Position numbers and translations under genes: made by a program
Notes under the pieces: model-generated
What the model was told of the DNA's origin: nothing
The model's input: the letters and a program-made list of their open reading frames with translations, nothing else
Databases searched by the model: none
NCBI GenBank assembly: GCA_944325615.1
Contig: CALVAU010000119.1
Coordinates: 1 to 15,994 of the forward strand
DNA: 15,994 bases
Direction of reading: 5' to 3'
Source: Candidatus Gastranaerophilales bacterium
GTDB taxonomy: Bacteria > Cyanobacteriota > Vampirovibrionia > Gastranaerophilales > Gastranaerophilaceae
Shown here: one piece after another, positions 7,231 through 13,836 of the stretch
How the letters are laid out: the number at the start of each line of letters is the position of its first letter
Position numbering within the stretch: position 1 is the stretch's first letter

Positions 7231-7416
7231 ATGAGAATTTCACCAATAAATTTTAAATCACAACAAAATTTCTGTTCAAATCCAATTGCAAAACAATCTT
7301 TTGCATCAAAAACTAAAGATTTTTTTGAAGCATCAGCTGTCGTAGGACTTACAAGTATTCCGATGTTCATTTTTATTTATTTGCACAAACTTTATGAAGA
7401 TACTTTCAAAAAATAA
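7231..7416 (+). CDS. 61-residue single-pass membrane protein with shared N-terminal tag
   Basis: A small gene with GAGGT five to six bases before ATG. Residues 1-14 read MRISPINFKSQQNF, the clearest example of the N-terminal pattern found on neighbouring proteins (MRVSAVN and MPLTILN). Then comes a basic, polar stretch, and a single membrane helix at about 34-53 (SAVVGLTSIPMFIFIYL), with a short Lys-ending tail. There is no cleavage site, so the helix should stay as an anchor. The frame ends 8 bp before the promoter region of the TolC-family gene. Its divergent neighbour is the ABC-F gene. No known family recognised. It is judged real because of its ribosome binding site, the shared N-terminus and the plausible anchor. 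Confidence 0.72.
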   Translation: MRISPINFKSQQNFCSNPIAKQSFASKTKDFFEASAVVGLTSIPMFIFIYLHKLYEDTFKK

Positions 7417-7433
7417 CTTTTTTTATGTATAAT
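7404..7433 (+). promoter_or_regulatory. Predicted promoter for the TolC-family gene
   Basis: TATAAT at 7428-7433 lies 18 bases after TTTCAA (7404-7409), a weak -35. The context CTTTTTTT, ATGTATAATA, TTTGTAA nearly repeats the promoter at 2566-2594. The -10 box overlaps an in-frame ATG (7425), which therefore cannot be the translation start: transcription begins about 7440. The -35 lies in the last codons of the 61-residue gene. Confidence 0.55.
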
Positions 7434-7453
7434 ATCTTTGTAACTCTTAAAAA

Positions 7454-7459
7454 AAGGAG
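7454..7459 (+). promoter_or_regulatory. Ribosome binding site deciding a TTG start
   Basis: AAGGAG sits 7 nt before TTG 7467, and the following codons (Lys-Lys-Ile-Leu-Leu) begin a signal peptide. This selects TTG over the in-frame ATG at 7425, which lies within the promoter. Confidence 0.75.
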
Positions 7460-7466
7460 TTCTGTT

Positions 7467-8768
7467 TTGAAAAAGATATTATTGATTATATTAACATTAA
7501 TTTTTACCTCACAGATAACTTTTGCAATCGAAGATGTAAAAAAGATAGATTTAAAAGAAGCTATTGAAATTGCAAAAGTAAACAATCTTGATATTCAGGC
7601 ATCAAAAATTAATATAGATATTGCCAAAAATGAAATAAAAAAAGCCGACAGATTTCAAAACCCCGATTTAGATGTATTCTACAACTTTGGTAAAGCAGGC
7701 AAAGGAAACCCTCAACAAATAGGTATTTCTCAAACTGTTGAAATAGGGAAAAGAGGAGCAAGAAAAAATCTTGCAAAAAGCAATCTTGTAAATACAGAAA
7801 ATAATTTTTCATTTGAAGAATTCGATTTAGGAATGGATGTAAGAGAAGCTTACATAAATCTTGTTGCATCAAAATCAATTTTAAAAAACTTAGTCGGCCA
7901 ACAAAAACTATTTGAAGAATTGGTAGAAATAGCTGAAACAAAAGTAAAAACAGGCGAGCTCCCAGAGATAGATTTAATTCAGGCAAAAATCGCCCTAAAT
8001 CAAATGATTACAAGAGTAAATTCTGCAAGAATGACTGCAAGAGCAAAAGGTTTAGAATTTAATAAAGTTATAAACAACAAACTTGAAGACTATGATAGCA
8101 TAGATGACTTTTTCCCTGATTCAAAAGATTTTCTTGCAATGATGACCCCAGCACCTGATAAAAAACTCCCTGATTTTGAATTAATAAAAGAAAATTCTTT
8201 GAAAAACAGACTAGATTTAAAAATTGCAAAGCAAGGAATTGACGTTGCTCAAAAAAAATTGTCAGTAGTTGCAGGACAAAGAATTCCTGATTTAGAAATA
8301 AAGGCAGGATACGGATATCAACCTGAGCATTTGTCTGATGACGGAACTTTTAGACCTGGTGCTTATGTCGGAGCAAGTTTAGTTAATCTTCCGATATTTT
8401 ACAATTATTCTCCCGAAATCAAAAATGCAGAACTTGAAGTTGCTCAAGCCAAATTGAGATATGAGTCTTGCGAAAATAAAGCATTAAAAGACTTGCAAAA
8501 ATCTTATGAGCAGTTTTTAACTTCACAAAAAAATCTGAATTTCTACAACGAAAAACTTGTAAAAGAATCTGAAGATATGATTGAAATTTCCAAAAAGGAT
8601 TATGCGACAGGAAAAGCTAATTTGACATCATTGATTGTAATGGAACAATCTTATGAAGAAATAATTGAAGGTTATACAAACGCAATTGCTGAATATTATA
8701 AAAGTTGGATTGCATTTTTGAGAGAAGTTAATACTGAAGAATTTAGTTTTGATACGGAAACAATTTAA
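7467..8768 (+). CDS. TolC/CusC-family outer-membrane efflux channel
   Basis: Starting at TTG 7467 gives 433 residues, the usual size for the family, with a signal peptide at 1-20 (KKILLIILTLIFTSQITFA, cleavage before IED). The mature protein opens with DLKEAIEIAKVNNLDIQASK, the standard first helix of the outer membrane efflux domain, and has the two-fold repeat of that domain: long amphipathic helices, GISQTVEIGKRGARK and ASLVNLPIFYNYSPEIKNAELEV as the two beta-hairpin/helix transitions. The second copy ends in a long helix to the C-terminus. The QTVEIGKR segment resembles the CzcC/CusC branch serving metal-efflux RND pumps, but the substrate is not determined. No periplasmic adaptor or RND pump gene lies nearby, so it works with partners encoded elsewhere. 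The HAD gene starts 8 bp after its stop, so the two are probably one transcript. Confidence 0.9.
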   Translation: MKKILLIILTLIFTSQITFAIEDVKKIDLKEAIEIAKVNNLDIQASKINIDIAKNEIKKADRFQNPDLDVFYNFGKAGKGNPQQIGISQTVEIGKRGARKNLAKSNLVNTENNFSFEEFDLGMDVREAYINLVASKSILKNLVGQQKLFEELVEIAETKVKTGELPEIDLIQAKIALNQMITRVNSARMTARAKGLEFNKVINNKLEDYDSIDDFFPDSKDFLAMMTPAPDKKLPDFELIKENSLKNRLDLKIAKQGIDVAQKKLSVVAGQRIPDLEIKAGYGYQPEHLSDDGTFRPGAYVGASLVNLPIFYNYSPEIKNAELEVAQAKLRYESCENKALKDLQKSYEQFLTSQKNLNFYNEKLVKESEDMIEISKKDYATGKANLTSLIVMEQSYEEIIEGYTNAIAEYYKSWIAFLREVNTEEFSFDTETI

Positions 8769-8776
8769 GGAAAAAT

Positions 8777-9421
8777 ATGGAAAAAGGTGCTATATTTGAT
8801 TTAGACGGAACTCTTTTATATACACTTGAAGATTTGAAAGACAGTGTAAATTTTGCACTTGCAAAATACAATTATCCACCAAGAACTCTTGATGAGGTAA
8901 GGAATTTTGTCGGGAACGGAGTACGCCCGCTTATAGAAAGATCAATTCCACAAGGAGTTTCCAATCCGAATTTTGAAGAATGCCTAAATTGTTTTAAACA
9001 ACATTATGCCCAAAATATGTACAACAAAACAAAATTGTTTGACGGGATTGATGAAATGCTTACAGAACTTCAATCAAGAGGCTATAAAATAGCTGTTGTT
9101 TCAAATAAATTTGACAAAGCCGTGAAAGAATTATGTGAAAAATATTTTGGTAAAAAAATTGAAATCGCAATCGGAGAATCAGATGGAGTAAGAAAAAAAC
9201 CTGCTCCTGACAGTGTTTTAAAAGCAATGGAAATTCTTGATTGCAACCCTGATTTGACTTATTACATTGGAGATTCAGAAGTTGATATTGAAACTGCAAA
9301 AAATGCAAACCTAAAATGCATTAGTGTAAACTGGGGCTATAAAGATACAGAATTTCTAAAAGCTCATGGTGCAAAAATAATAATCAGCCATCCTAAAGAA
9401 ATTCTTAATATTCTTAAATAG
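8777..9421 (+). CDS. HAD-superfamily phosphatase, phosphoglycolate phosphatase-like
   Basis: All four HAD motifs are seen: I, FDLDGT at 7-12 (nucleophile D8, acid D10); II, VVSNK with S109; III, RKKPAPD with K140 or K141; IV, YIGDSEVD with D166 and D170. The cap is of the small helical (C1) type, with NFVGNGVRPLIERS as in Gph/PgmB-like enzymes. The 214-residue length fits phosphoglycolate phosphatases, which remove phosphate from 2-phosphoglycolate formed in DNA repair or metabolism; pyrophosphatase or other sugar-phosphate activity is also possible. The ribosome binding site AAGGAA overlaps the TAA of the TolC-family gene, pointing to coupled translation. Faces the flavoprotein gene tail to tail with 5 bp between and no clear terminator. 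Confidence 0.85.
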   Translation: MEKGAIFDLDGTLLYTLEDLKDSVNFALAKYNYPPRTLDEVRNFVGNGVRPLIERSIPQGVSNPNFEECLNCFKQHYAQNMYNKTKLFDGIDEMLTELQSRGYKIAVVSNKFDKAVKELCEKYFGKKIEIAIGESDGVRKKPAPDSVLKAMEILDCNPDLTYYIGDSEVDIETAKNANLKCISVNWGYKDTEFLKAHGAKIIISHPKEILNILK

Positions 9422-9426
9422 AATTT

Positions 9427-9999
9427 TTATTTTAATTTTTGCAATAAAAACAGAATGTTTTCGCCCAAATTTTTCATATTTGCCATAGCTTCCGTATCTT
9501 CTGCAACTTCACCTTTATTGCGACCAAAACCTAAGTTCCAATATGTAGATCCGGGGATAATCATTTCTGACATAAGCATCATATGATTTATGCTTGCCTG
9601 AATTGATGTGCCTCCACCTCGTCTTTGAGCAATTACTGCGGCACCGACTTTATGCTTGAATAATTTGCCATTAGCAAGAGCAATTACACCTGCTCTATCA
9701 ATTAAAGCTTTCAATTCAGCTGTCATATCGGAAAAATATGACGGGGTTCCAAAAATTATTGCATCCGCTTCAAAAAGATCTTCTAATATATCGTTTAAAA
9801 TATCATCAGAATATGCACATTTACGATTTTGCAATTTTTGACAAGCCCAACAACCACGGCAACCATGAATATTTTTACCACCAACTTGGATTATTTTTGT
9901 ATCTGCACCCGCAGCTTTTAAAGGTTCTAATACAGCATTTAACATAATTTCAGTATTACCGCCTTCGCGAGGACTTCCATTAATTGCAACAACTTTCAT
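9427..9999 (-). CDS. Iron-sulfur flavoprotein, NADPH-dependent FMN reductase family
   Basis: Flavodoxin-like protein of 190 residues. GSPREGGNT at 8-16 is the FMN-phosphate loop. C47, C50, C53 and C61 form a CX2CX2CX7C cluster, the compact [4Fe-4S] motif of archaeal and bacterial Isf proteins. IIFGTPSYFSDMTAELKALIDR (81-102) is the typical flavin-ring segment. Isf proteins transfer electrons from ferredoxin or reduce oxygen and peroxide in anaerobes; which applies here is unknown. ATG 9999 is preceded by AAGGAG, 8 bp upstream, which overlaps the TAA of the GNAT gene, so it is the last gene of a three-gene operon. Together with the clostridial-type ferredoxin-nitroreductase it points to an anaerobic or micro-oxic life. 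Confidence 0.88.
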   Translation of the reverse strand: MKVVAINGSPREGGNTEIMLNAVLEPLKAAGADTKIIQVGGKNIHGCRGCWACQKLQNRKCAYSDDILNDILEDLFEADAIIFGTPSYFSDMTAELKALIDRAGVIALANGKLFKHKVGAAVIAQRRGGGTSIQASINHMMLMSEMIIPGSTYWNLGFGRNKGEVAEDTEAMANMKNLGENILFLLQKLK

Positions 10000-10011
10000 T
10001 TTATATTCTCC

Positions 10012-10503
10012 TTATAGAGTATATTCCATCAAATAATCATCCATTTCATAGCCGTTACCGATTCTTGTTACTAATGGATGAAGTGTTTTAAATCCCCATT
10101 TTTCATAAATGGCATGGGATTTAAAGTTTTGTTTGCATACAGTTAATTGTATTTTGTCAAAATTAAGCTCTTTTGTAAGTTCCTTAATTTTTTCAAAAGC
10201 AATTTTGCCAAAACCTTTGCCTCGATAATCTTTTGAAATATAAAACTTTGAAAGAAATAAGCATTCTTGCTCAGGCACAACACCAAAATATCCTATTTTT
10301 TTACCATCTTCTACTATAAAATAATAAGTATAATTTTCTCTTTCTATCTGCTCTTTTAAAGCCATTTCAGATTGAAATTTATTAACCATATAATATATTT
10401 GACCTAGTGTTAGTATAGAATGCCAGTATTCAAACCAGATATCTTTTGCTAAATCAGCCAAAATTTTTATATCATCTTTTTCAACTTTTATAAATTCAGT
10501 CAT
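10012..10503 (-). CDS. GNAT-family N-acetyltransferase
   Basis: With the chosen start it is 163 residues. The acetyl-CoA loop is RGKGFG at 94-99, within LSKFYISKDYRGKGFGKIAF; the second conserved segment is AIYEKWGF (131-138), near the family's catalytic Tyr region. An in-frame ATG six codons further upstream (10521) overlaps the thioesterase end, but it has no binding site; AGAGG (10513-10509) lies 5 nt before ATG 10503, inside the thioesterase stop region. The N-terminal segment with FEYWHSILTLGQIYYMVNKF is typical of small-molecule or peptide acetyltransferases of uncertain substrate. Middle gene of an operon, with 8 bp to the preceding stop and 12 bp to the next start. Confidence 0.88.
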   Translation of the reverse strand: MTEFIKVEKDDIKILADLAKDIWFEYWHSILTLGQIYYMVNKFQSEMALKEQIERENYTYYFIVEDGKKIGYFGVVPEQECLFLSKFYISKDYRGKGFGKIAFEKIKELTKELNFDKIQLTVCKQNFKSHAIYEKWGFKTLHPLVTRIGNGYEMDDYLMEYTL

Positions 10504-10508
10504 TTTAA

Positions 10509-10513
10509 CCTCT
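10509..10513 (-). promoter_or_regulatory. Ribosome binding site selecting ATG 10503
   Basis: AGAGG on the minus strand ends 5 nt before ATG 10503 and overlaps the TAG of the thioesterase, suggesting termination-coupled initiation. The upstream ATG at 10521 lacks any such site. Confidence 0.6.
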
Positions 10514-11240
10514 ATTTCCATTCTGCATTAATTATACATAAATCTTCACCCGTATCGGCATTTTTAAGTAAATGCATTGTATGATTATCATTTTTGAATT
10601 GAACTTGCGAAATCACTCTATGTCCATATTTTATCTCTTTTTTGAATATCATATCCAAAACTCTCAGGTGATGAGTGCTCCTAAAATCAAAGTCCAAAGG
10701 TTCAAAAGCCCATATAATGTAATTACAATTATTTACATGTTTATTTACATCTATATCATCATAACGTATTTCAAAAGTTTTTTCAATATCAACACTATCA
10801 ATAGTATTAATTTTATTATAAATCAGGTCATTCTCCCTTTTTTCAAAAGGAGGCATACCAGAATTATGTTCAAGAGCCTCTCCGATATTTGCCATTTTCC
10901 CTGTTAGAATATCTACAAGCGACCAAGTACTTGCAATTCTTGCCAAACATCGATCTGAGTTATGTATTTCAAAATCACGATATGCGAAAATTTTATTGTA
11001 TCCTCTAGGCTCTGTCATTAATTTAAGATTATAATCACCAATCGGATATTCACTAAATTCCATATGATACTTCAAAAGAAACCAAGCAAGATTTTTCTTT
11101 ATTATATATGAATAGCCAAATCCGAGATTCTCAGCATTTTGACTTGCCATATCCTGTAAAAAATTCAAGAGAGCAGAAGGCTTTAGTGCAAGCTTATAGT
11201 CCATTTCTGAATATTTTACATTGATACTCTCTTCAAACAT
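10512..11240 (-). CDS. Acyl-ACP thioesterase (FatA/FatB-like double hot-dog)
   Basis: Length 242 residues from ATG 11240 (a TTG at 11246 could add two). Two hot-dog halves are visible: MDYKLALKPSALLNFLQDMA opens the first, with FLLKYHMEF and STWSLVDI as its strands; IRYDDIDVNKHVNNCNYIIWA (158-178) opens the second and carries D164-x-N166-x-H168, the Asp-Asn-His set of plant and bacterial FAT enzymes. The enzyme releases free fatty acids from acyl-ACP, setting chain length or feeding other acyl uses. It is the first gene of the thioesterase-GNAT-flavoprotein operon. No Shine-Dalgarno sequence is close to the start; AAGAAGG lies about 20 nt upstream, and a TATGAT box at 11257-11252 would place transcription within a few bases of the start, so a near-leaderless mRNA is possible. 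Confidence 0.88.
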   Translation of the reverse strand: MFEESINVKYSEMDYKLALKPSALLNFLQDMASQNAENLGFGYSYIIKKNLAWFLLKYHMEFSEYPIGDYNLKLMTEPRGYNKIFAYRDFEIHNSDRCLARIASTWSLVDILTGKMANIGEALEHNSGMPPFEKRENDLIYNKINTIDSVDIEKTFEIRYDDIDVNKHVNNCNYIIWAFEPLDFDFRSTHHLRVLDMIFKKEIKYGHRVISQVQFKNDNHTMHLLKNADTGEDLCIINAEWK

Positions 11241-11333
11241 ATACAAATTTTATCATAAACCTTCTTGTGAGTCTTTTAGTTTAAAAAAATTAATGAAAAC
11301 TCTTTTGATTTATCTGAATAAAAGTACTTTCAC

Positions 11334-12089
11334 CTATTCATTAAAATTTTTTCTATTTAATTGATAATTTTGTAAATCATGGAAATCCCAATTGATATCA
11401 CGTTTAACAATTTTAGCGGGGTTTCCTGCAATAATTACATTTGAGTCATCAAATTTTTTGGTAACTACACTAGCCCAGCCGATAACACTATCGTTAGAAA
11501 TTTTAGTATTTTTACCGATTTTAACATCTCTACCAATCCATACATGATCACCGATATCAATACTTTTGCCAAAATTCAAAGGATTACCGTCCAAATCAGT
11601 TATCGTATGGACATCAGTGCACCAAATATCAATCCCCCAAGAAAGCATACAATTGCTGCCTATATTTATGTAAGAGTCATCATCCTGTAAAAATAATCTT
11701 GCACCGCAAATAATTACATCATCACCTATTGATATTTTACAATTACTAGCATACCTGTTTACACCAGGCTCTATCGTATCTTCAGGCGGATTTCCGATAT
11801 TAATGGTAAGTCCGGTCAATCCTATTGCAGGATTTGTCGGACATTTTATTTTTCCGATATTAACTTCATTATTACAACCGAATATGTATATCGCTAGCCC
11901 GTTCGTTTTTAAAAATTTTTCAATATCTTCTTTCTTATCCAATCGAATATTAATTATATTATCATCACCACTTACCATAATCGGGAATTTATTTATTAAT
12001 TCAATCTCATCTGACATAAATTTATTAACTTTTGTTCCATCATCAAGTAGAAAATTTAGTTTATTATTATTTCCATTAAAATTTTTCAT
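11334..12089 (-). CDS. Left-handed beta-helix (hexapeptide repeat) acyltransferase
   Basis: The start was moved to the second ATG: GGAGG at 12099-12095 lies 5 nt before ATG 12089, and is itself part of the first in-frame ATG's coding stretch. The product has 251 residues. Hexapeptide turns of the [LIV]-G-x-x-x-x type run through the middle and C-terminal part (ISIGDDVIICGA, INIGSNCMLSWG, IDIGDHVWIGRDVKIGKNTKIS). H161 in CTDVHTI is the likely catalytic histidine, and IIAGNPAKIVK near 219-229 is the closing signature of WbbJ/CatB-type transferases. These proteins form trimers that acetylate or acylate surface sugars. The N-terminal 75 residues are polar and Asn-rich and not recognised. The gene stands alone between an operon and the tRNA; its 3' neighbour is on the same strand, 93 bp on. 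Sugar O-acetylation in capsule or LPS is the likeliest role. Confidence 0.85.
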   Translation of the reverse strand: MKNFNGNNNKLNFLLDDGTKVNKFMSDEIELINKFPIMVSGDDNIINIRLDKKEDIEKFLKTNGLAIYIFGCNNEVNIGKIKCPTNPAIGLTGLTINIGNPPEDTIEPGVNRYASNCKISIGDDVIICGARLFLQDDDSYINIGSNCMLSWGIDIWCTDVHTITDLDGNPLNFGKSIDIGDHVWIGRDVKIGKNTKISNDSVIGWASVVTKKFDDSNVIIAGNPAKIVKRDINWDFHDLQNYQLNRKNFNE

Positions 12090-12094
12090 AATTT

Positions 12095-12099
12095 CCTCC
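12095..12099 (-). promoter_or_regulatory. Ribosome binding site selecting ATG 12089
   Basis: GGAGG lies 5 nt before ATG 12089. The ATG at 12101 has only A/T bases ahead of it, so the shorter protein is preferred. Confidence 0.7.
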
Positions 12100-12101
12100 A
12101 T

Positions 12102-12281
12102 ATAAAAAATTATAAATCTTGATAGCAGCTATCAGTCAAGTTATTATTTTTTACAAAGATAAAACCAGCTGGTAAATTCTTAATTTAAAAATAATTTAAA
12201 ATTATTTGGTATCTAACCAAAAATCTACATCAAACTCGGTCTCAATTTATAAAAAAAAGAGACCTTAATCGGTCTCTTTTT
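12102..12281. other. Non-coding gap between acyltransferase start and tRNA
   Basis: No reading frame of worth. Besides the palindrome at 12120-12134 it holds an AT-only inverted repeat (12189-12207, arms of 9) and a 6-base repeat pair TTTGGT/ACCAAA (12205-12221) with a 5-base loop; neither has a clear role. The right end is the tRNA terminator. The acyltransferase promoter must lie here, but I could not place it. Confidence 0.5.
12120..12134. promoter_or_regulatory. Perfect palindrome TGATAGCAGCTATCA, possible operator
   Basis: A 7-base inverted repeat about one central A lies 31 bp before ATG 12089 of the acyltransferase. It has GC content and dyad length typical of a regulator site, in otherwise AT-only DNA. 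No regulator gene is adjacent. It could equally be a small hairpin in the leader. Confidence 0.35.
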
Positions 12282-12282
12282 T
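12251..12282 (-). terminator. Intrinsic terminator of the tRNA-Ala gene
   Basis: On the minus strand a stem of six GC-containing pairs (GAGACC/GGTCTC, 12271-12276 with 12259-12264) around the loop GATTAA is extended by A/T pairs to 12 bp and followed by a run of eight T. The stem begins at the last base of the tRNA CCA end, so processing must trim directly into it. Confidence 0.9.
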
Positions 12283-12357
12283 GGTGGAGGTTAGGAGATT
12301 CGAACTCCTGACCCCCTGCGTGCAAAGCAGGTGCTCTACCAGCTGAGCTAAACCCCC
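12282..12357 (-). tRNA. tRNA-Ala (anticodon UGC), CCA encoded
   Basis: Read on the minus strand: acceptor GGGGGTT (12357-12351) pairs with AACCTCC (12292-12286), one G-U pair. D arm contains TTAGCTCAGCTGGTAGAGC. The anticodon stem-loop is CCTGC-TTTGCAC-GCAGG with anticodon TGC. The T arm has GTTCGAATC. The discriminator is A and CCA follows at 12284-12282. The Ala(UGC) identity also fits G3-U70, the main alanine identity pair: position 3 G faces T at position 70. It has its own promoter and terminator, and is a monocistronic tRNA with 76 nt. Confidence 0.97.
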
Positions 12358-12388
12358 ACGTGGTTCTTATTCATTTGTCACAATATTT

Positions 12389-12416
12389 ATTGTACATGCT
12401 GATTTTTTTTTGTAAA
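12389..12416 (-). promoter_or_regulatory. Promoter of the tRNA-Ala gene
   Basis: On the minus strand TTTACA (12416-12411) and TACAAT (12394-12389) are spaced 16 bases apart. A start near 12382 gives a 5' leader of about 25 nt to be removed by RNase P. The spacer holds a run of eight A. Confidence 0.65.
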
Positions 12417-12471
12417 GCCCTTTTTTTATTTTTATAGCAAAAAAATTTTTTTTGTGTTTTATAAATATCAA

Positions 12472-12477
12472 AAGGAG
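12472..12477 (+). promoter_or_regulatory. Ribosome binding site selecting ATG 12484
   Basis: AAGGAG lies 6 nt before ATG 12484. The longer frame from GTG 12454 has no such site, so ATG 12484 is preferred. Confidence 0.75.
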
Positions 12478-12483
12478 TTTTTT

Positions 12484-13779
12484 ATGATTGATAAAATTAA
12501 TTTAACGGCAGGCAGCAACATCCGATTTCAGGGAAATACAAACCTTTTAGACAATTTTAAAGGAACTTTAAAAAATTTTGAAAATTACAATTATACAAAT
12601 CTTAATGGTAGTGAAGCTCTTGCCAATTACAACAAACCAATGGTAAAAGAAGAATTCAATCTGCCAAAACCTGATGAAAATATTGAAAAATTTATTATTA
12701 AAGAAACTATTGAACCCATTAAGTTAACCGGTAATGAAACAGAAACTCTTCAAGGAGACAAAATCTATGATAAAGACGGAAAACTTGAAGCTATTATTAT
12801 AAAAGGCGAAAAAACTTCTAAAGAGTACGAAATTGATAAAGAAAATAACAAAGTATCTGCTATTGCAGAAAGAGATAATACTACCGGAAACATTGTTCGT
12901 GCAGATTATTTCGGAACAGAATATAACAAAAATACAAGTTCCTTTACAAAAATATTTGATCCCGATACAAACAAAATGATTAAGGAAGCATATTTTGATG
13001 AAGGAACTCTAAGAAGTATCAATATTATTGATAATAAAGAAAACAGATCAATAGAAAATTCTTTTGAAAATGACGGTTCTCTTTACTCAGTAAAAGTAAC
13101 CGACTTAAATACAGGTATCTCAAATCGTTATTCTTTAGATAACAGCAAACAAATAAAATTTATTGAAATTTGCGATGAAAACTATAACACTTTAAAAAAT
13201 TATTCTTACAATAACGGCAAAGTTGAAGAAATTACAGAATACAAATACAAACCAATTAAAAATATTTATGGAATTACTCCTGATAATATTTCATTAAAAC
13301 CTGCCGATTTTATAGAAAAACCGAAAGTTGAATCTCTTAACGGTGAGAAAAAATATAGATCTAACGGAACATTAGAATCTGTAACTGTCCAAAACGGCGA
13401 TTTAAAAACAGAATATTTAATCGATTATGACGGAAAAAATGTATATCGAATTAATGAATTTGAAAAAGATCAAAAGATTAAAAGCTATGACTTTGGAGAA
13501 ACCGGCTCTTTAAATATCAAAGAATATAAAAATGACAAAATTCACAAAATAACTTTTTACAAAGAAAACAAAAAACTTGAGTCAATATTTGAGCTGAATG
13601 AAAAAAGTGACATTACAAAAACATTAGACTATTCAGCAGATGGAAGTTATATAAGAAGATATTCTGAAGAAAATAATCCTGAATATGGTTCTATAAACCT
13701 AAAATTTAACAAAAATAAGGAACTTATCGGGGTAGATATCCAAAACATCGAAAAAACACAAACAAGTTTTAAAGAATAG
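12484..13779 (+). CDS. Repeat protein with a duplicated Y-x-x-x-G-x-L module, function unknown
   Basis: 431 residues, rich in Lys, Asn, Glu and Ile. N-terminus MIDKINLTAGSNIRFQGNTN carries the local I-x-F-Q-G element (13-17) seen in neighbours. There is no signal peptide. Two similar modules lie at 86-145 and about 283-342: the first opens ETLQGDKIYDKDGKLEAI, the second ESLNGEKKYRSNGTLESV, and both continue to an EYxID segment. Between and after them are more single units of form Y-x-x-[DN]-G-[TSK]-L-x-x-[IV] (FDEGTLRSI, FENDGSLYSV, YNNGKVEEI, YSADGSYI). They resemble MORN-variant or YD-type beta hairpins used in surface or toxin-delivery proteins, without any enzyme domain. The tag on an otherwise soluble protein hints at a non-classical location. 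ATG 12484 is chosen over GTG 12454. The tRNA promoter is divergent in the 126 bp upstream. Confidence 0.72.
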   Translation: MIDKINLTAGSNIRFQGNTNLLDNFKGTLKNFENYNYTNLNGSEALANYNKPMVKEEFNLPKPDENIEKFIIKETIEPIKLTGNETETLQGDKIYDKDGKLEAIIIKGEKTSKEYEIDKENNKVSAIAERDNTTGNIVRADYFGTEYNKNTSSFTKIFDPDTNKMIKEAYFDEGTLRSINIIDNKENRSIENSFENDGSLYSVKVTDLNTGISNRYSLDNSKQIKFIEICDENYNTLKNYSYNNGKVEEITEYKYKPIKNIYGITPDNISLKPADFIEKPKVESLNGEKKYRSNGTLESVTVQNGDLKTEYLIDYDGKNVYRINEFEKDQKIKSYDFGETGSLNIKEYKNDKIHKITFYKENKKLESIFELNEKSDITKTLDYSADGSYIRRYSEENNPEYGSINLKFNKNKELIGVDIQNIEKTQTSFKE

Positions 13780-13836
13780 ATTTTATATCCCATCGAACTA
13801 GAGATAATAAAATATTTTTATTGTAATATCAGAAGT

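Noticed and set aside
7609..7986. Open frame of 125 codons on the minus strand inside the TolC-family gene
   Set aside because: It has Leu/Phe/Gln composition typical of an antisense translation of Lys/Glu-rich helices, no ribosome binding site, and lies wholly within a confident gene.
10572..10907. Open frame of 111 codons on the plus strand across the thioesterase gene
   Set aside because: Ile/Tyr/Phe-rich antisense of a confident coding region; no start signal.
11803..12105. Open frame of 100 codons on the plus strand opposite the acyltransferase
   Set aside because: Antisense of hexapeptide-repeat coding sequence; hydrophobic and Ser/Ile-rich look is a composition effect.
12189..12207. 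AT-only inverted repeat AAATAATTT-A-AAATTATTT
   Set aside because: Only A and T bases, in a region where such palindromes arise by chance; no T-tract or gene end to make it a terminator.
12237..12276. Two copies of CGGTCTC as a repeat unit
   Set aside because: The second is the terminator stem; two 7-base copies do not support a repeat element.
12282..12357. tRNA as an integration site for a mobile element
   Set aside because: No integrase and no repeated tRNA 3' fragment was seen within the window.
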